Assembly (NCBI GenBank): GCA_036971475.1
Contig: JBAIZL010000001.1
Location: 137,134,192-137,198,191 of the forward strand
From: Prosapia bicincta
Lineage: Eukaryota > Arthropoda > Insecta > Hemiptera > Cercopidae
Length of the DNA stretch: 64,000 bases
Reading direction: 5' to 3'
Under the pieces are notes generated by a model. The model was not told the origin of the DNA. It did no database searches and worked only from the letters and a program-made list of their open reading frames with translations. Made by a program: the position numbers and the translations under genes. Below are positions 1 through 9,835 of this stretch, piece by piece. The first letter of the stretch is position 1, and every line of letters begins with the position of its first letter.

Positions 1-1849
1 TGTTTTTAACTGTGCTTACAGATACACCACACGCTTGAGATGTGCGTTTATCACATTGTTGTAGCGGCATTGAAAATATTTTATGTTCACAAAATTACTT
101 TGATCCACTAATCATGAAATCGTTAACATTTGAAATAATTTCGCGTGACTGATTATGAAGTTTTTTTGCAACTTAGTTTTAACTATTCTACTTTCCATTT
201 TGTAAAAAAATCAAGTTACTTATATGTATTTTACTATGTAAAATGTGTCAAACCATGTAGAACTAAACTCTGGAACACTGGCCCTACACTAACAAGAACT
301 TTAATACAACTAGCCTAAAAATCTGGTTAACCGTATTAAACACGACACTGGTGTTGTCTGAAGTGTTGGATTTTGACCCCACACTGCAGCCCAGTCCACC
401 CTGGCGATATCAAGGTCAGAGACACGGTTAAACCTCACGCACTGTACGTCTTGCAAATTGAATATCTTATTCCACGATGATATATTTCCCTGTAACTTTC
501 CCCAAGCCATTTCAAAAGGGCGATGCTTTGGTATATTTTTAAATTTTATAATGTGCTAGTGTGTTCAGTTGTGGTTCTATTTTGTTGACATGAAAAATTT
601 ATTGATTGTTGTTGACATCTGTGTGGCCTGTTTCTATATCGTGATCAGCAAAAAGTGAGTCAATATCATATTTGTGTGCGACCTCTTTGAATCTTTTCTT
701 AAAGCCTGTTTGCCCAATGTATAATTCATTACAGTCTGTACGGTTTAAATTGTACATACCTGGTGCCTGAAGGCTATAGTTTTTTGTTATACTGTAGCCT
801 ATGTTGTGTTACAATTTGTTGTTTATTTTTAAATATACGGAAACAACCATTAGCCATATATAATCCTCACAAAGAGGAAACACTATATCTCAAGAAACCA
901 GAATAATACAAAATTCACAAAACAAAAAACAAAGACTTATTAAATGAACAAAACATAATACAAACCCCACACAATATTATAAAAACCTTTAAAACCACTG
1001 CTTCTTAGCTAAACAACGAACCCAAGCGGCCAACCAAGACACTTACGAAGATCGTATAGTAGATCGAAAACGTTATATTCTTAGTTTTTCAAACATTTAC
1101 GTAAATTATAAGGTCCACAATTTGTTTATTAATATTTTTATTTAATTTAGCAATACTTTCTATTCATTTTATTTAATGTGAATTGAAGAAATGGAAACTA
1201 AGTCAAATAAAGAGATACATTGAGAAAGCTTTTACGAATATTAAACTTGGCACTCAAACAGAAGCACCGCCCGCCTAAGGTTGCATATTACTTAATGTCT
1301 CGTCATATTGCAGTTTTTCTTCTGATGTGTTTTATAAATATAGATTGTTTTACGGTTGGCCTGGAGCTTGAAATTTCCGACCTTCGGTCTTTATTCTACG
1401 AAAAATCACGTCATGTTTAAAAACGTCTCTAGAAACCTGTAAAATATTGTTCTATATACGATTGCAAGAAAATATAAACCGTTCTTTTTTCTGGTGCTAT
1501 CAAAACTAATTTATAACAATTATTTACATTTTAATTCTCTACTAGACAGTATACAGAAGCTTTAAAACATTAAAGGCGTAAACATGTGCTGAACAGCTGT
1601 TTGATTACAACAGCTGATTTAAACATAAGTATCGGACGTTTTATATTATTTACTTTTTAAAATCACAAAGTGATAGTCATACATTTGTGCAGTATGTCTA
1701 ACCATCGAAAAGAATACTCACGAAATTTCAACAAAATAAGAATAACATTAAAAATACGTAGAGTAAAATGATAAGCAAAATGCACGAGCCTGAACACAAG
1801 TATTTAAAATAGCGTAAAGTAAGGTGGCTGGAACTGGATATATAGAAAT
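1..1849. other. Gene-free AT-rich DNA
   Basis: I see no coding region, RNA gene or repeat array here. Open frames are short (about 66 codons at most), start at random and show no recognisable protein motif. The only signal is a pair of CAGCTG E-boxes near 1593-1618, listed separately. Confidence 0.6.
1593..1618. promoter_or_regulatory. Pair of AWCAGCTGWT E-box motifs
   Basis: Two copies of the palindromic core CAGCTG lie about 15 bp apart, in the contexts AACAGCTGTT and AACAGCTGAT. Both fit AWCAGCTGWT, known as an over-represented core-promoter motif (the E-box type 'motif 5') in Drosophila. Function here is inferred only; no gene start is visible next to it, and single copies of a 10-bp degenerate motif occur by chance. 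Confidence 0.25.
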
Positions 1850-2190
1850 CGTTTACATCCTTTAATTAACGGCATCTACAAGTCGTCAGTTATAGCCTGA
1901 CCGGTGACCTTGAGATGGGCAGACGCACTTCGTTTGTTCTATGTGGTGTGACTACTCGATTAATAGAGTCTTGGTTCATACAGGGTAGGCCTAATACGTA
2001 TTAAACAGTATATTGTACGACGCTAAGTCGCGTTTACTCCTTCAATTTCCGGCATCTACAGGACGTCAGTTATAGCCTGACCGCTGACCTTCAGATGGGC
2101 AGAAGCACTGTGTGGTGTAGCTACTCGATGAACAGGTTCTTCTAGTGTAGACCTACAACATATTAAACACTACATACGACGCTAAGTCAC
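1850..2190. repeat. Imperfect tandem duplication, period 180 bp
   Basis: Two adjacent diverged copies, roughly 1850-2029 and 2030-2190. Shared landmarks are GGCATCTACA at 1871 and 2051, GTCAGTTATAGCCTGACCG, GATGGGCAGA and CGACGCTAAGTC. The second copy has a short deletion in the middle. No open frame runs through both copies. It looks like an old local duplication or a fragment of a diverged satellite. Confidence 0.8.
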
Positions 2191-3720
2191 TACCCCTCTT
2201 AAGATAACAGTCCTCACTCGCGTTTAACTGCCTTCCCCCCGCGCTTTTCTTCGGTCACGCTACACCTAACTACCTGTACTTAATCCAAGACTTGTTTCGA
2301 CTGAAATAAAATCATTCCACAGTACACGAATTAATCTATACTCCTTCTCACTACTCTGTTCCCTTCAGCAGAGGAGGACTATATTAACCAATTAAATCCA
2401 TGAAGTTTTCCTATAAAAACATTCGTAAACAGCCTTGAGTAACAATGTTTTAAATCCTTCTACCACCATCTCTTCCTCTCTTCGGCCTTCTTCTAACATA
2501 AAATTGTGCCTTCAGTTATTACTTAAAAGCGTAATATTTCATACTTACTATTTTACATTACCAAAAATGTTATAGAATATTCAACTTTATAACTTTTCAT
2601 ACTATTCACTATCTTCCCATTATTCATTTTCCATAACCAAGAAATTCTCAGCATGCGTCTACATCATCAACTCCCAAAGAACTACAATTTCTTCATAGTA
2701 TCCGTATTTAACCTCTAGCCTTCCATTAGATAAAGCAACACAGAAAATACGTAGTAGCAAAACACCAGAGGTTTGAGAGTTACTTTAATCGAAAAGGGCA
2801 CTATGTACACAAATCATTTAAAACCTTAAACTACTTATTTGACTAAACACCGAAACAATAAACCAAATATTATTTTTTTTAAAGAAATAGTTTTATTTCA
2901 ATCTGATTACGTTTTCTTCATCTTATAATTTGTAAAGTTCAAGGTACCAAACCTAACCACTCAACAAGAATGGAACAACGGCACCTGGTAGAGGTAGGTA
3001 GAAGCTTACAACACTTATTATCATATATAATTTATTACCAAGAGCTGATTCATATATCGTTAAGATCAACTGATAAGATTCGAGTACAATCTAAAATTGA
3101 ATAGAAGATATTTTATTATTTATTTTCTTTTAATACTAAAATTACTGAATGTTTCCTATTGTTTAAATTACAATACACTATTTCACTTGCATTTACTATA
3201 AATTTTTCCAATCAAATGAAAATTACGAAAAGTTTTCTTATTTGTTCGCAATATTGTACAATGAAGATCGTATTTCATAGATACGTGTACAATTCCAAAC
3301 TCGAAAACATTGTTTCCACGCAACGTATATCCGAAGGATGAAGCAGTATTAAAGCTAATAGGGTCTTAAAGGACGTAAGGATATCGCTGAGAACCGAAAC
3401 CAATTAAACTCCTCCGTGATCCGTTCCCCGTCCTGTCCCAACTCCAGCCGCACATAATTAATTTGCTCCCGGACAAAGGAGAAGTAGGGTGATCCTTCAA
3501 TCAACGTGCGGTTGAATACAGGCGACAGGATTGCAATGTACCAAGCCAGGATTGAGCTATTGTCTCCGGGCAGGCCTTACAGTTAACGTTGATAAGAAGA
3601 AAAGGAAATTTCAAAATGGACGACGTTTCAGATATTATTCTTTTATTCAGATTATACTCTTTCTTGATCTCACCTTCATTGCCGGTTTCATTGTTACATC
3701 TGATTTCAAACTACCACCAT
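2191..3720. other. Gene-free unique DNA
   Basis: No credible gene, repeat array or RNA. Around 3400-3600 the base composition is somewhat more GC-rich, but no long frame or splice-bounded exon stands out. Confidence 0.5.
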
Positions 3721-3724
3721 ACAG

Positions 3725-3725
<1 letters not shown>

Positions 3726-3791
<66 letters not shown>
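3726..3791. repeat. (TA)n microsatellite
   Basis: About 33 uninterrupted TA dinucleotides. The Ile-Tyr runs in the overlapping frames are translations of this repeat, not protein. It is the first of five long TA tracts between 3.7 and 5.7 kb. Confidence 0.95.
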
Positions 3792-3794
<3 letters not shown>

Positions 3795-3906
3795 ATATAT
3801 TAAATATGGTGATATGTTTTCTTGTAATATAGTTAATAAATTAAAATTAATTTATTAATTGTTGGGATTTAATTTTGTAAAAATATTTTACTAGACAATT
3901 ATTTTC

Positions 3907-3960
3907 CTGAAGATGCTGGTACTATTTTATCGACGAAAAGCTTTGAATAAATATATTCAA
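3907..3960 (+). repeat. Hammerhead-like motif at a retroelement-type 3' end
   Basis: CTGAAGA at 3907-3913 fits CUGANGA; GAAAA follows at 3935-3939, and AATAAA-type sequence comes within about 10 bases. The stem II pairing is poor, and the position after the short palindromic stem III would be G, which hammerheads do not tolerate. This is probably a decayed member of the family best seen at 31073 and 24096. Confidence 0.35.
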
Positions 3961-3993
3961 TAAAGTATTCTTGTTTTTGATATATTTTTAATT

Positions 3994-3995
<2 letters not shown>

Positions 3996-4071
<76 letters not shown>
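3996..4071. repeat. (TA)n microsatellite, interrupted
   Basis: Two TA runs separated by a short TTATTTA interruption, with no coding content. It directly precedes the palindromic element at 4118-4350. Confidence 0.95.
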
Positions 4072-4074
<3 letters not shown>

Positions 4075-4117
4075 TTATATAAAATATATGTAACTTTGTA
4101 AAACAGTTTTCTTATAT

Positions 4118-4349
4118 TCACTTGCATTTTAATGTACTTAAACAAGAATCTTATTTGGTATATATGCGAGTCGACTTTCGAGAATTATTAAATAACTGTT
4201 TTCATTTACGAGCTTATTCTGATACTGCTCGAGACTATCTGAGTATTAGAATAAGCGCGAAAATGATAACATATAATTATTAGTTCTCGATAGTCGACTC
4301 GCATATATACCAAATAGGATTCTTGCTTAAGTACATTAAAGTGCAAGTG

Positions 4350-4350
<1 letters not shown>
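4118..4350. mobile_element. Palindromic MITE-like element (233 bp) inside TA repeats
   Basis: The whole segment is one imperfect palindrome centred near 4234. The outer arms begin TCACTTGCA at 4118 and end TGCAAGTGA at 4350, and they match with few substitutions for about 90 bases. The inner part is also self-complementary (GCTTATTCTGATACT against AGTATTAGAATAAGC). TA microsatellite lies on both sides, as expected for an element that inserts at TA, although this composition makes the target duplication impossible to define. There is no coding capacity. It is either a fold-back MITE or two head-to-head copies of one terminal repeat. Confidence 0.7.

Positions 4351-4356
<6 letters not shown>

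Positions 4357-4398
<42 letters not shown>
4357..4398. repeat. (TA)n microsatellite
   Basis: A TA tract separating the 4118-4350 palindrome from the Tigger-like element that starts at 4399. Confidence 0.95.
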
Positions 4399-4401
<3 letters not shown>

Positions 4402-5279
4402 TAAACTCCCGATTATCCGTGGCATAGGGTGGCCCGGCAACGCCGGATAACGAATTCCCCGGATAATCCGCTATGAACAAAGAATACGCAAAACGATCGA
4501 TAATCGATTATTATACCATAAGTTACACAAATAATGACCCCGGTTAATCCCATTCAAAAATAATCTTCAGAGGACAAAATAAATAAAGAAAATAATTTAA
4601 AATGTCGATGTATTTGACGGATTATAACCTGTACATTTATATGTCTAACTATTTATAATACGTACATAAGTATATGTCAAAAGTAAGTATGTATGTACAT
4701 AAGTAATTTCCTTTACACAATACTTTCACTTTTTAACAAAAAAAATCTGTCACTTTCGTCTGTTTTTTTGTGAGCATTGATTTAGCTTTAATGTGCGAAC
4801 TAAGTTTGTTGAGAACCATTTTGTCGCATAGTGTCTACTTGTGTCAGGTGTGTCACAAAGCCATAAAAATCGATAATGTATATGACAGACATGGATAAAG
4901 CATATGTCACGTCCTAGACTATTTATAGCCGAGATTAGCTGACATTTGTTTACAATCTTATGATACACATTAGTTTTTCGGGCGTCCAAGCATTTTGTCA
5001 TTGTCTCTTATATACAGTAGTCAGCTCGCCCCTTTTATTACGCTGGCCCGCGTCGGGATGCTTCCCTTTCAATGTAAAAATTAGTACGCACATATTTATA
5101 TATCTATTCCCTTCATCTTAACCTCTATTAAGCCTTATATGTATTTACGTCGTAATTCACCGTTTGGAAATTTAAACACATGAATCTTATTGGAATAAAA
5201 ATTGGATATTTGTAAAACAATGGCAGACCCCGGATAATCCGCAAACCGGTTAAACCGCCCACGGATAATCGGGAGTTTA

Positions 5280-5282
<3 letters not shown>
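4399..5282. mobile_element. Non-autonomous pogo/Tigger-like DNA transposon, 884 bp
   Basis: Both ends carry a 24-bp perfect terminal inverted repeat beginning CAGTAAACTCCCGATTATCC (4399-4422 and 5259-5282). Both are flanked by TA, the target used by Tc1/mariner/pogo elements. A further GGATAATCCGC-type repeat sits just inside each end. The CAGT start and the 'ATTATCCG' wording are typical of pogo/Tigger families. The interior is AT-rich. Its longest frame (minus strand, 4750-5001, 83 codons) has no DDE motif or CENP-B-like helix-turn-helix that I can recognise, so the copy is presumably non-autonomous, mobilised in trans when it was active. It is nested in a TA microsatellite. Confidence 0.85.

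Positions 5283-5336
<54 letters not shown>
5283..5336. repeat. (TA)n microsatellite
   Basis: A TA tract filling the space between the Tigger-like element and the perfect palindrome that starts at 5335. Confidence 0.95.
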
Positions 5337-5340
<4 letters not shown>

Positions 5341-5583
5341 GTTAATATATTACTATTGTAAGTAATTTTATCCACCATTAAGTGCAATAATTTTACCTTG
5401 AGTGATGAGGCACCTTTCGGTCACTTGACCATTGTCGAATCACTGATATTTTTCTGGTCTCCAGAAAAATATCAGTGATTCGACAATGGTCAAGTGACCG
5501 AAAGGTGCCTCATCACTCAAGGTAAAATTATTGCACTTAATGGTGGATAAAATTACTTACAATAGTAATATATTAACTTCATA
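5335..5583. mobile_element. Perfect 123-bp-arm palindrome with 3-base spacer
   Basis: Arms 5335-5457 and 5461-5583 are exact reverse complements over their full length, with spacer TCT at 5458-5460. Each arm, read toward the outside, contains the hairpin GGTCAAGTGACC followed by GAAAG. This is the same hairpin-then-GAAA arrangement as the hammerhead-like family in this window, although here the CUGANGA box is degenerate. A third, diverged single arm lies at 5678-5793 beyond another TA tract. The perfect identity means a very recent origin, gene conversion between the arms, or an artefact of sequencing or assembly. Confidence 0.85.
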
Positions 5584-5626
5584 AAGTCAGTGCAACGGAA
5601 AAACAATGGATAACGTAAAATATCAA

Positions 5627-5628
<2 letters not shown>

Positions 5629-5677
<49 letters not shown>
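5629..5677. repeat. (TA)n microsatellite
   Basis: A TA tract between the perfect palindrome and its diverged relative at 5678. Confidence 0.95.
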
Positions 5678-5681
<4 letters not shown>

Positions 5682-5793
5682 TGATATATTACTATTGTAA
5701 ATACTTTTATCCACCATTAAGTGCAATAATTTTACCTTGTGTGATCAGGCACCTTTCGGTCACTTGACCATTGCCGAATCACTGATTCATGAA
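5678..5793 (-). repeat. Diverged single copy of the palindrome arm
   Basis: This is the same sequence as the left arm 5335-5457 with scattered substitutions, in the same orientation and also directly after a TA tract. It shares the GGTCACTTGACC hairpin and flanking bases. It shows that the arm is a repeat unit that also exists alone, so the palindrome is a head-to-head pair rather than a unique structure. Confidence 0.8.
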
Positions 5794-8490
5794 ATTTTCG
5801 TTCACTTTAAGTGAAACTCAATCAAAAAAACGTTCTAGCCAGTTCTATCTAGAATATTTCACGTCCAAACTCATTGTAACTCATATCGTCGTTCCTGATG
5901 TTTTCCATGTCTCTCTCTAGGTCCTGATCTTGTTGCGTACATTACCCTAGCTTCTAGAGTTACTGCGTCTACAACTTTTCCGTTCACTGTAAGTGGAACA
6001 TTCGGGTATTTGTCATTCCCCATCCGTTCCACATGTTTCAAACGGTTCTCTCTAGGTTAGTACAGATCTAGACTCACTGTAACTCCTATCTTCGTTCCTG
6101 ATGTTTTCCATGTCTCTCTCTAGGTCCTGATCTTGTTGCGTACATTAGCCTCTAGAGTTACGGCGTCTACAACTTTTCCGTTCACTGTAAGTGGAACATT
6201 CGAGTATTTGTCATTCCCCATCCGTTCCACATGTTTCCACCGGTTCTCTCTAGGTTAGTACAGATCTAGACTCACTGTAACTCCTATCTTCGTTCCTGAT
6301 GTTTTCCATGTCTCTCTCTAGGTCCTGATCTTGTTGCGTACATTACCCTAGCCTCTAGAGTTACGGCGTCTACAACTTTTCCGTTCACTGTATGTGGAAC
6401 ATTCGGGTATTTGTCATTCCCCATCCGTACCACATGTTTCAACCGGTTCTCTCTAGGTTAGTACAGATCTAGACTCACTGTAACTCCTATCTTCGTTCCT
6501 GATGTTTTCCATGTCTCTCTCTAGGTCCTGATCTTGTTGCGTACATTAGCCTCTAGAGTTACGGCGTCTACAACTTTTCCGTTCACTGTAAGTGGAACAT
6601 TCGAGTATTTGTCATTCCCCATCCGTTCCACATGTTTCCACCGGTTCTCTCTAGGTTAGTACAGATCTAGACTCACTGTAACTCCTATCTTCGTTCCTGA
6701 TGTTTTCCATGTCTCTCTCTAGGTCCTGATCTTGTTGCGTACATTAGCCTCTAGAGTTACGGCGTCTACAACTTTTCCGTTCACTGTAAGTGGAACATTC
6801 GAGTATTTGTCATTCCCCATCCGTTCCACATGTTTCCACCGGTTCTCTCTAGGTTAGTACAGATCTAGACTCACTGTAACTCCTATCTTCGTTCCTGATG
6901 TTTTCCATGTCTCTCTCTAGGTCCTGATCTTGTTGCGTACATTAGCCTCTAGAGTTACGGCGTCTACAACTTTTCCGTTCACTGTAAGTGGAACATTCGA
7001 GTATTTGTCATTCCCCATCCGTTCCACATGTTTCCACCGGTTCTCTCTAGGTTAGTACAGATCTAGACTCACTGTAACTCCTATCTTCGTTCCTGATGTT
7101 TTCCATGTCTCTCTCTAGGTCCTGATCTTGTTGCGTACATTACCCTAGCCTCTAGAGTTACGGCGTCTACAACTTTTCCGTTCACTGTATGTGGAACATT
7201 CGGGTATTTGTCATTCCCCATCCGTACCACATGTTTCAACCGGTTCTCTCTAGGTTAGTACAGATCTAGACTCACTGTAACTCCTATCTTCGTTCCTGAT
7301 GTTTTCCATGTCTCTCTCTAGGTCCTGATCTTGTTGCGTACATTAGCCTCTAAAGTTACGGCGTCTAAAACTTTTCCGTTCACTGTAAGTGGAACATTCG
7401 GGTATTTGTCATTCCCCATCCGTTCCACATGTTTCAACCGGTTCTCTCTAGGTTAGTACAGATCTAGACTCACTGTAACGCCTAGCAGCGTCACTGATGT
7501 TTTCCATGTCTCTCTCTAGGTCCTGATCTTGTTGCGTACATTAGCCTCTAAAGTTACGGCGTCTAAAACTTTTCCGTTCACTGTAAGTGGAACATTCGGG
7601 TATTTGTCATTCCCCATCCGTTCCACATGTTTCAACCGGTTCTCTCTAGGTTAGTACAGATCTAGACTCACTGTAACTCCTATCTTCGTTACTGATGTTT
7701 TCCATGTCTCTCTCTAGGTCCTGATCTTGTTGCGTACATTAGCCTCTAGAGTTACGGCGTCTACAACTTTTCCGTTCACTGTAAGTGGAACATTCGGGTA
7801 TTTGTCATTCCCCCTCCGTTCCACATGTTTCAACCGGTTCTCTCTAGGTTAGTACGGATCTAGACTCACTGTAACTCCTATCTTCGTTCCTGATGTTTTC
7901 CATGTCTCTCTCTAGGTCCTGATCTTGTTGCGTACATTAGCCTCTAGAGTTACGGCGTCTACAACTTTTCCGTTCACTGTAAGTGGAACATTCGAGTATT
8001 TGTCATTCCCCATCCGTTCCACATGTTTCCACCGGTTCTCTCTAGGTTAGTACAGATCTAGACTCACTGTAACGCCTATCTTCGTTACTGATGTTTTCCA
8101 TGTCTCTCTCTAGGTCCTGATCTTGTTGCGTACATTAGCCTCTAGAGTTACGGCGTCTACAACTTTTCCGTTCACTGTAAGTGGAACATTCGGGTATTTG
8201 TCATTCCCCATCCGTTCCACATGTTTCAACCGGTTCTCTCTAGGTTAGTACAGATCTAGACTCACTGTAACGCCTAGCAGCGTCACTGATGTTTTCCAAT
8301 TGTCTTCAGGGTCTGTTGCGTTTATTTTCCTTGTCTCCAAAGTTTGGGATTTTAAACATTCGGGCATCTGTCCGTCCGAGCTAGGATATCCTATCCGTTC
8401 TAAATGATCCACTCAGTTCACTCTAGATTATTTTAGATCAGGACGCATTCCAACGCCTATATTCTTTCCTGATGTTTTCCAAGTCTCATC
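5794..8490. repeat. Satellite array, 198/203-bp unit, about 12 full copies
   Basis: The anchor GTTCCTGATG (or a one-base variant) recurs at 5891, 6094, 6292, 6495, 6693, 6891, 7089, 7292, 7490, 7688, 7886, 8084 and 8282. Spacing is 203 bp after 5891, 6292 and 7089, and 198 bp otherwise. The 5-bp difference is an extra CCCTA-type insertion before GCCTCTAGAG. Central copies are nearly identical; the first (5794-5890) and last (8282-8490) are strongly degenerate, as expected at array edges. Every frame is interrupted. The period is close to a nucleosome repeat length, as in many animal satellites. Confidence 0.95.
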
Positions 8491-8640
8491 ACAATGAATT
8501 ATAAAGCTGTCATTAGTTGCAAGGCTTGTCTTGTAAGCTGTAAGAACTGTAAACCTGTCACTTAAGGAAGTTAAGTTACTTTTTCTTGTCTGAGCACCTT
8601 CATCCTGAGTTATATAATACTTTTTTACAATAAAAACACT

Positions 8641-8838
8641 CACTTCCTTTACACAGGATACAGAGAGCAAACATAACACTGACATCCTGCACGCCGCATA
8701 CAGTGAGAAAACATAACACTCACTTCCTGCACGCAGGATACAGTGAGCAAACATAACACTCACTTCCTGCACGCAGGATACAGTGAGCAAACATAACACT
8801 CACTTCCTAGATGCAGGATACAGTGAGCAAACACAACA
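8641..8838. repeat. 40-bp minisatellite, 5 copies
   Basis: The unit contains CACTTCCTGCACGCAGGATA then CAGTGAGCAAACATAACA, beginning at 8641, 8681, 8721, 8761 and 8801. The middle copies are identical and the outer ones diverged. A 123-codon minus-strand frame crosses it (8428-8799), but 40 is not a multiple of three, so each copy is read in a different frame and the frame is not a gene. Each unit holds a short self-complementary TCCTGC..GCAGGA core. Confidence 0.9.
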
Positions 8839-9540
8839 CTGTGATTTTCTTACTTATTGCAAGGTTATATAATAATGACTAAGTGTTTGAAATTGATTGT
8901 TTTGGGGGAAAATGTTAAAATTTATAATTATATAATAATAAACACAAACTTTCAATGAGTAATTCATCTCTTTAAATGCATTTTAATGACGAAGTCATCA
9001 TCATGAATAAGTATAGTCAAACAAACTTTAAAGTATAAGCTATAATGAAGAGTTTATTTAGTTGTACTCAGTGATAAAGATAATGAATTAAAACGCGAAA
9101 AAAACATATTATTGATTGTTAGTTACTGCCGTTATTTTGAAGTTGCCAAGTTAATTTTAAATTGTTGCATTAATTTATAACTAAGAATATTTTAATGTCT
9201 AAAGTATAGACAGTGATAACTGCGATTATACGTAGTATACATGCATATATGGCTGTGTATTCAATTCACTGACGTCCCTTACTCTGTCGTAAATCTCTTG
9301 AGTATATTTTATCACTTAATGTAAATATAACTTTTCGGTACTTGTAATTTACCACATTAGTCAATTACACTTTACGAATGTAGAACAAAGTTTGTATGAC
9401 TAATACAGCCCCGATATACTCGTGAAACAAGATTCGCTGATAACGATCTGTGCCCATTATCAATAAAGTCTACACGGAAGTCCACACTAACAAGACGTTA
9501 TAACAAACCAATAGCCAATGCACGGTTTAAAAAGCCTCGA
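8839..9540. other. Gene-free AT-rich DNA
   Basis: No gene is recognised. Near 8980-9010 the minus strand carries TGATGATGACTTCGTCAT followed by TAAAATGC, resembling a decayed copy of the hammerhead-like hairpin motif (GAAA changed to TAAA). About 30 bases further along is sequence similar to part of the element at 28020-28240 (CAAACTTTA.AGTATAAGC). Confidence 0.45.
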
Positions 9541-9835
9541 GGCGGATCTGTTCTGTGCTTCTCATCAGCTGTTACTTTACTCATCATCATGTCATTAACA
9601 TCATCTGCTTCCCTTCCCTTTGTAGAGTTCATTAGCCTCGACAGCATTATTGTTAATCAGCTGTTTTCAAAGCACCATCTTAGATTGTTTACGACGATCT
9701 TCGTTACCATGACAACGTCACTCGCAATCAAGTCCTTTGACCCGGGACGTGAATTTGCATTTCGTATAGTCGCCGAGCGTTAATCGCGGGCAATTAAAAA
9801 TAATGCCGAGCGACGCTACTAAATGACGCTACTTT
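9541..9835. promoter_or_regulatory. CpG-rich patch with E-boxes and octamer: candidate regulatory region
   Basis: CpG and GC content rise relative to the AT-rich surroundings. The patch contains two AWCAGCTGWT-type E-boxes (near 9568 and 9657), an ATTTGCAT octamer (POU-type) near 9754, and the repeated string GCCGAGCG. A 64-codon frame at 9589-9783 has no recognisable domain and could be chance. No transcription start can be placed. This is inference from composition and motif clustering only. Confidence 0.25.

Noticed and set aside
8428..8799. 123-codon minus-strand frame with Cys-rich repeats
   Set aside because: The underlying 40-bp minisatellite is not a multiple of three, so successive copies are read in different frames; no selection for protein is possible.
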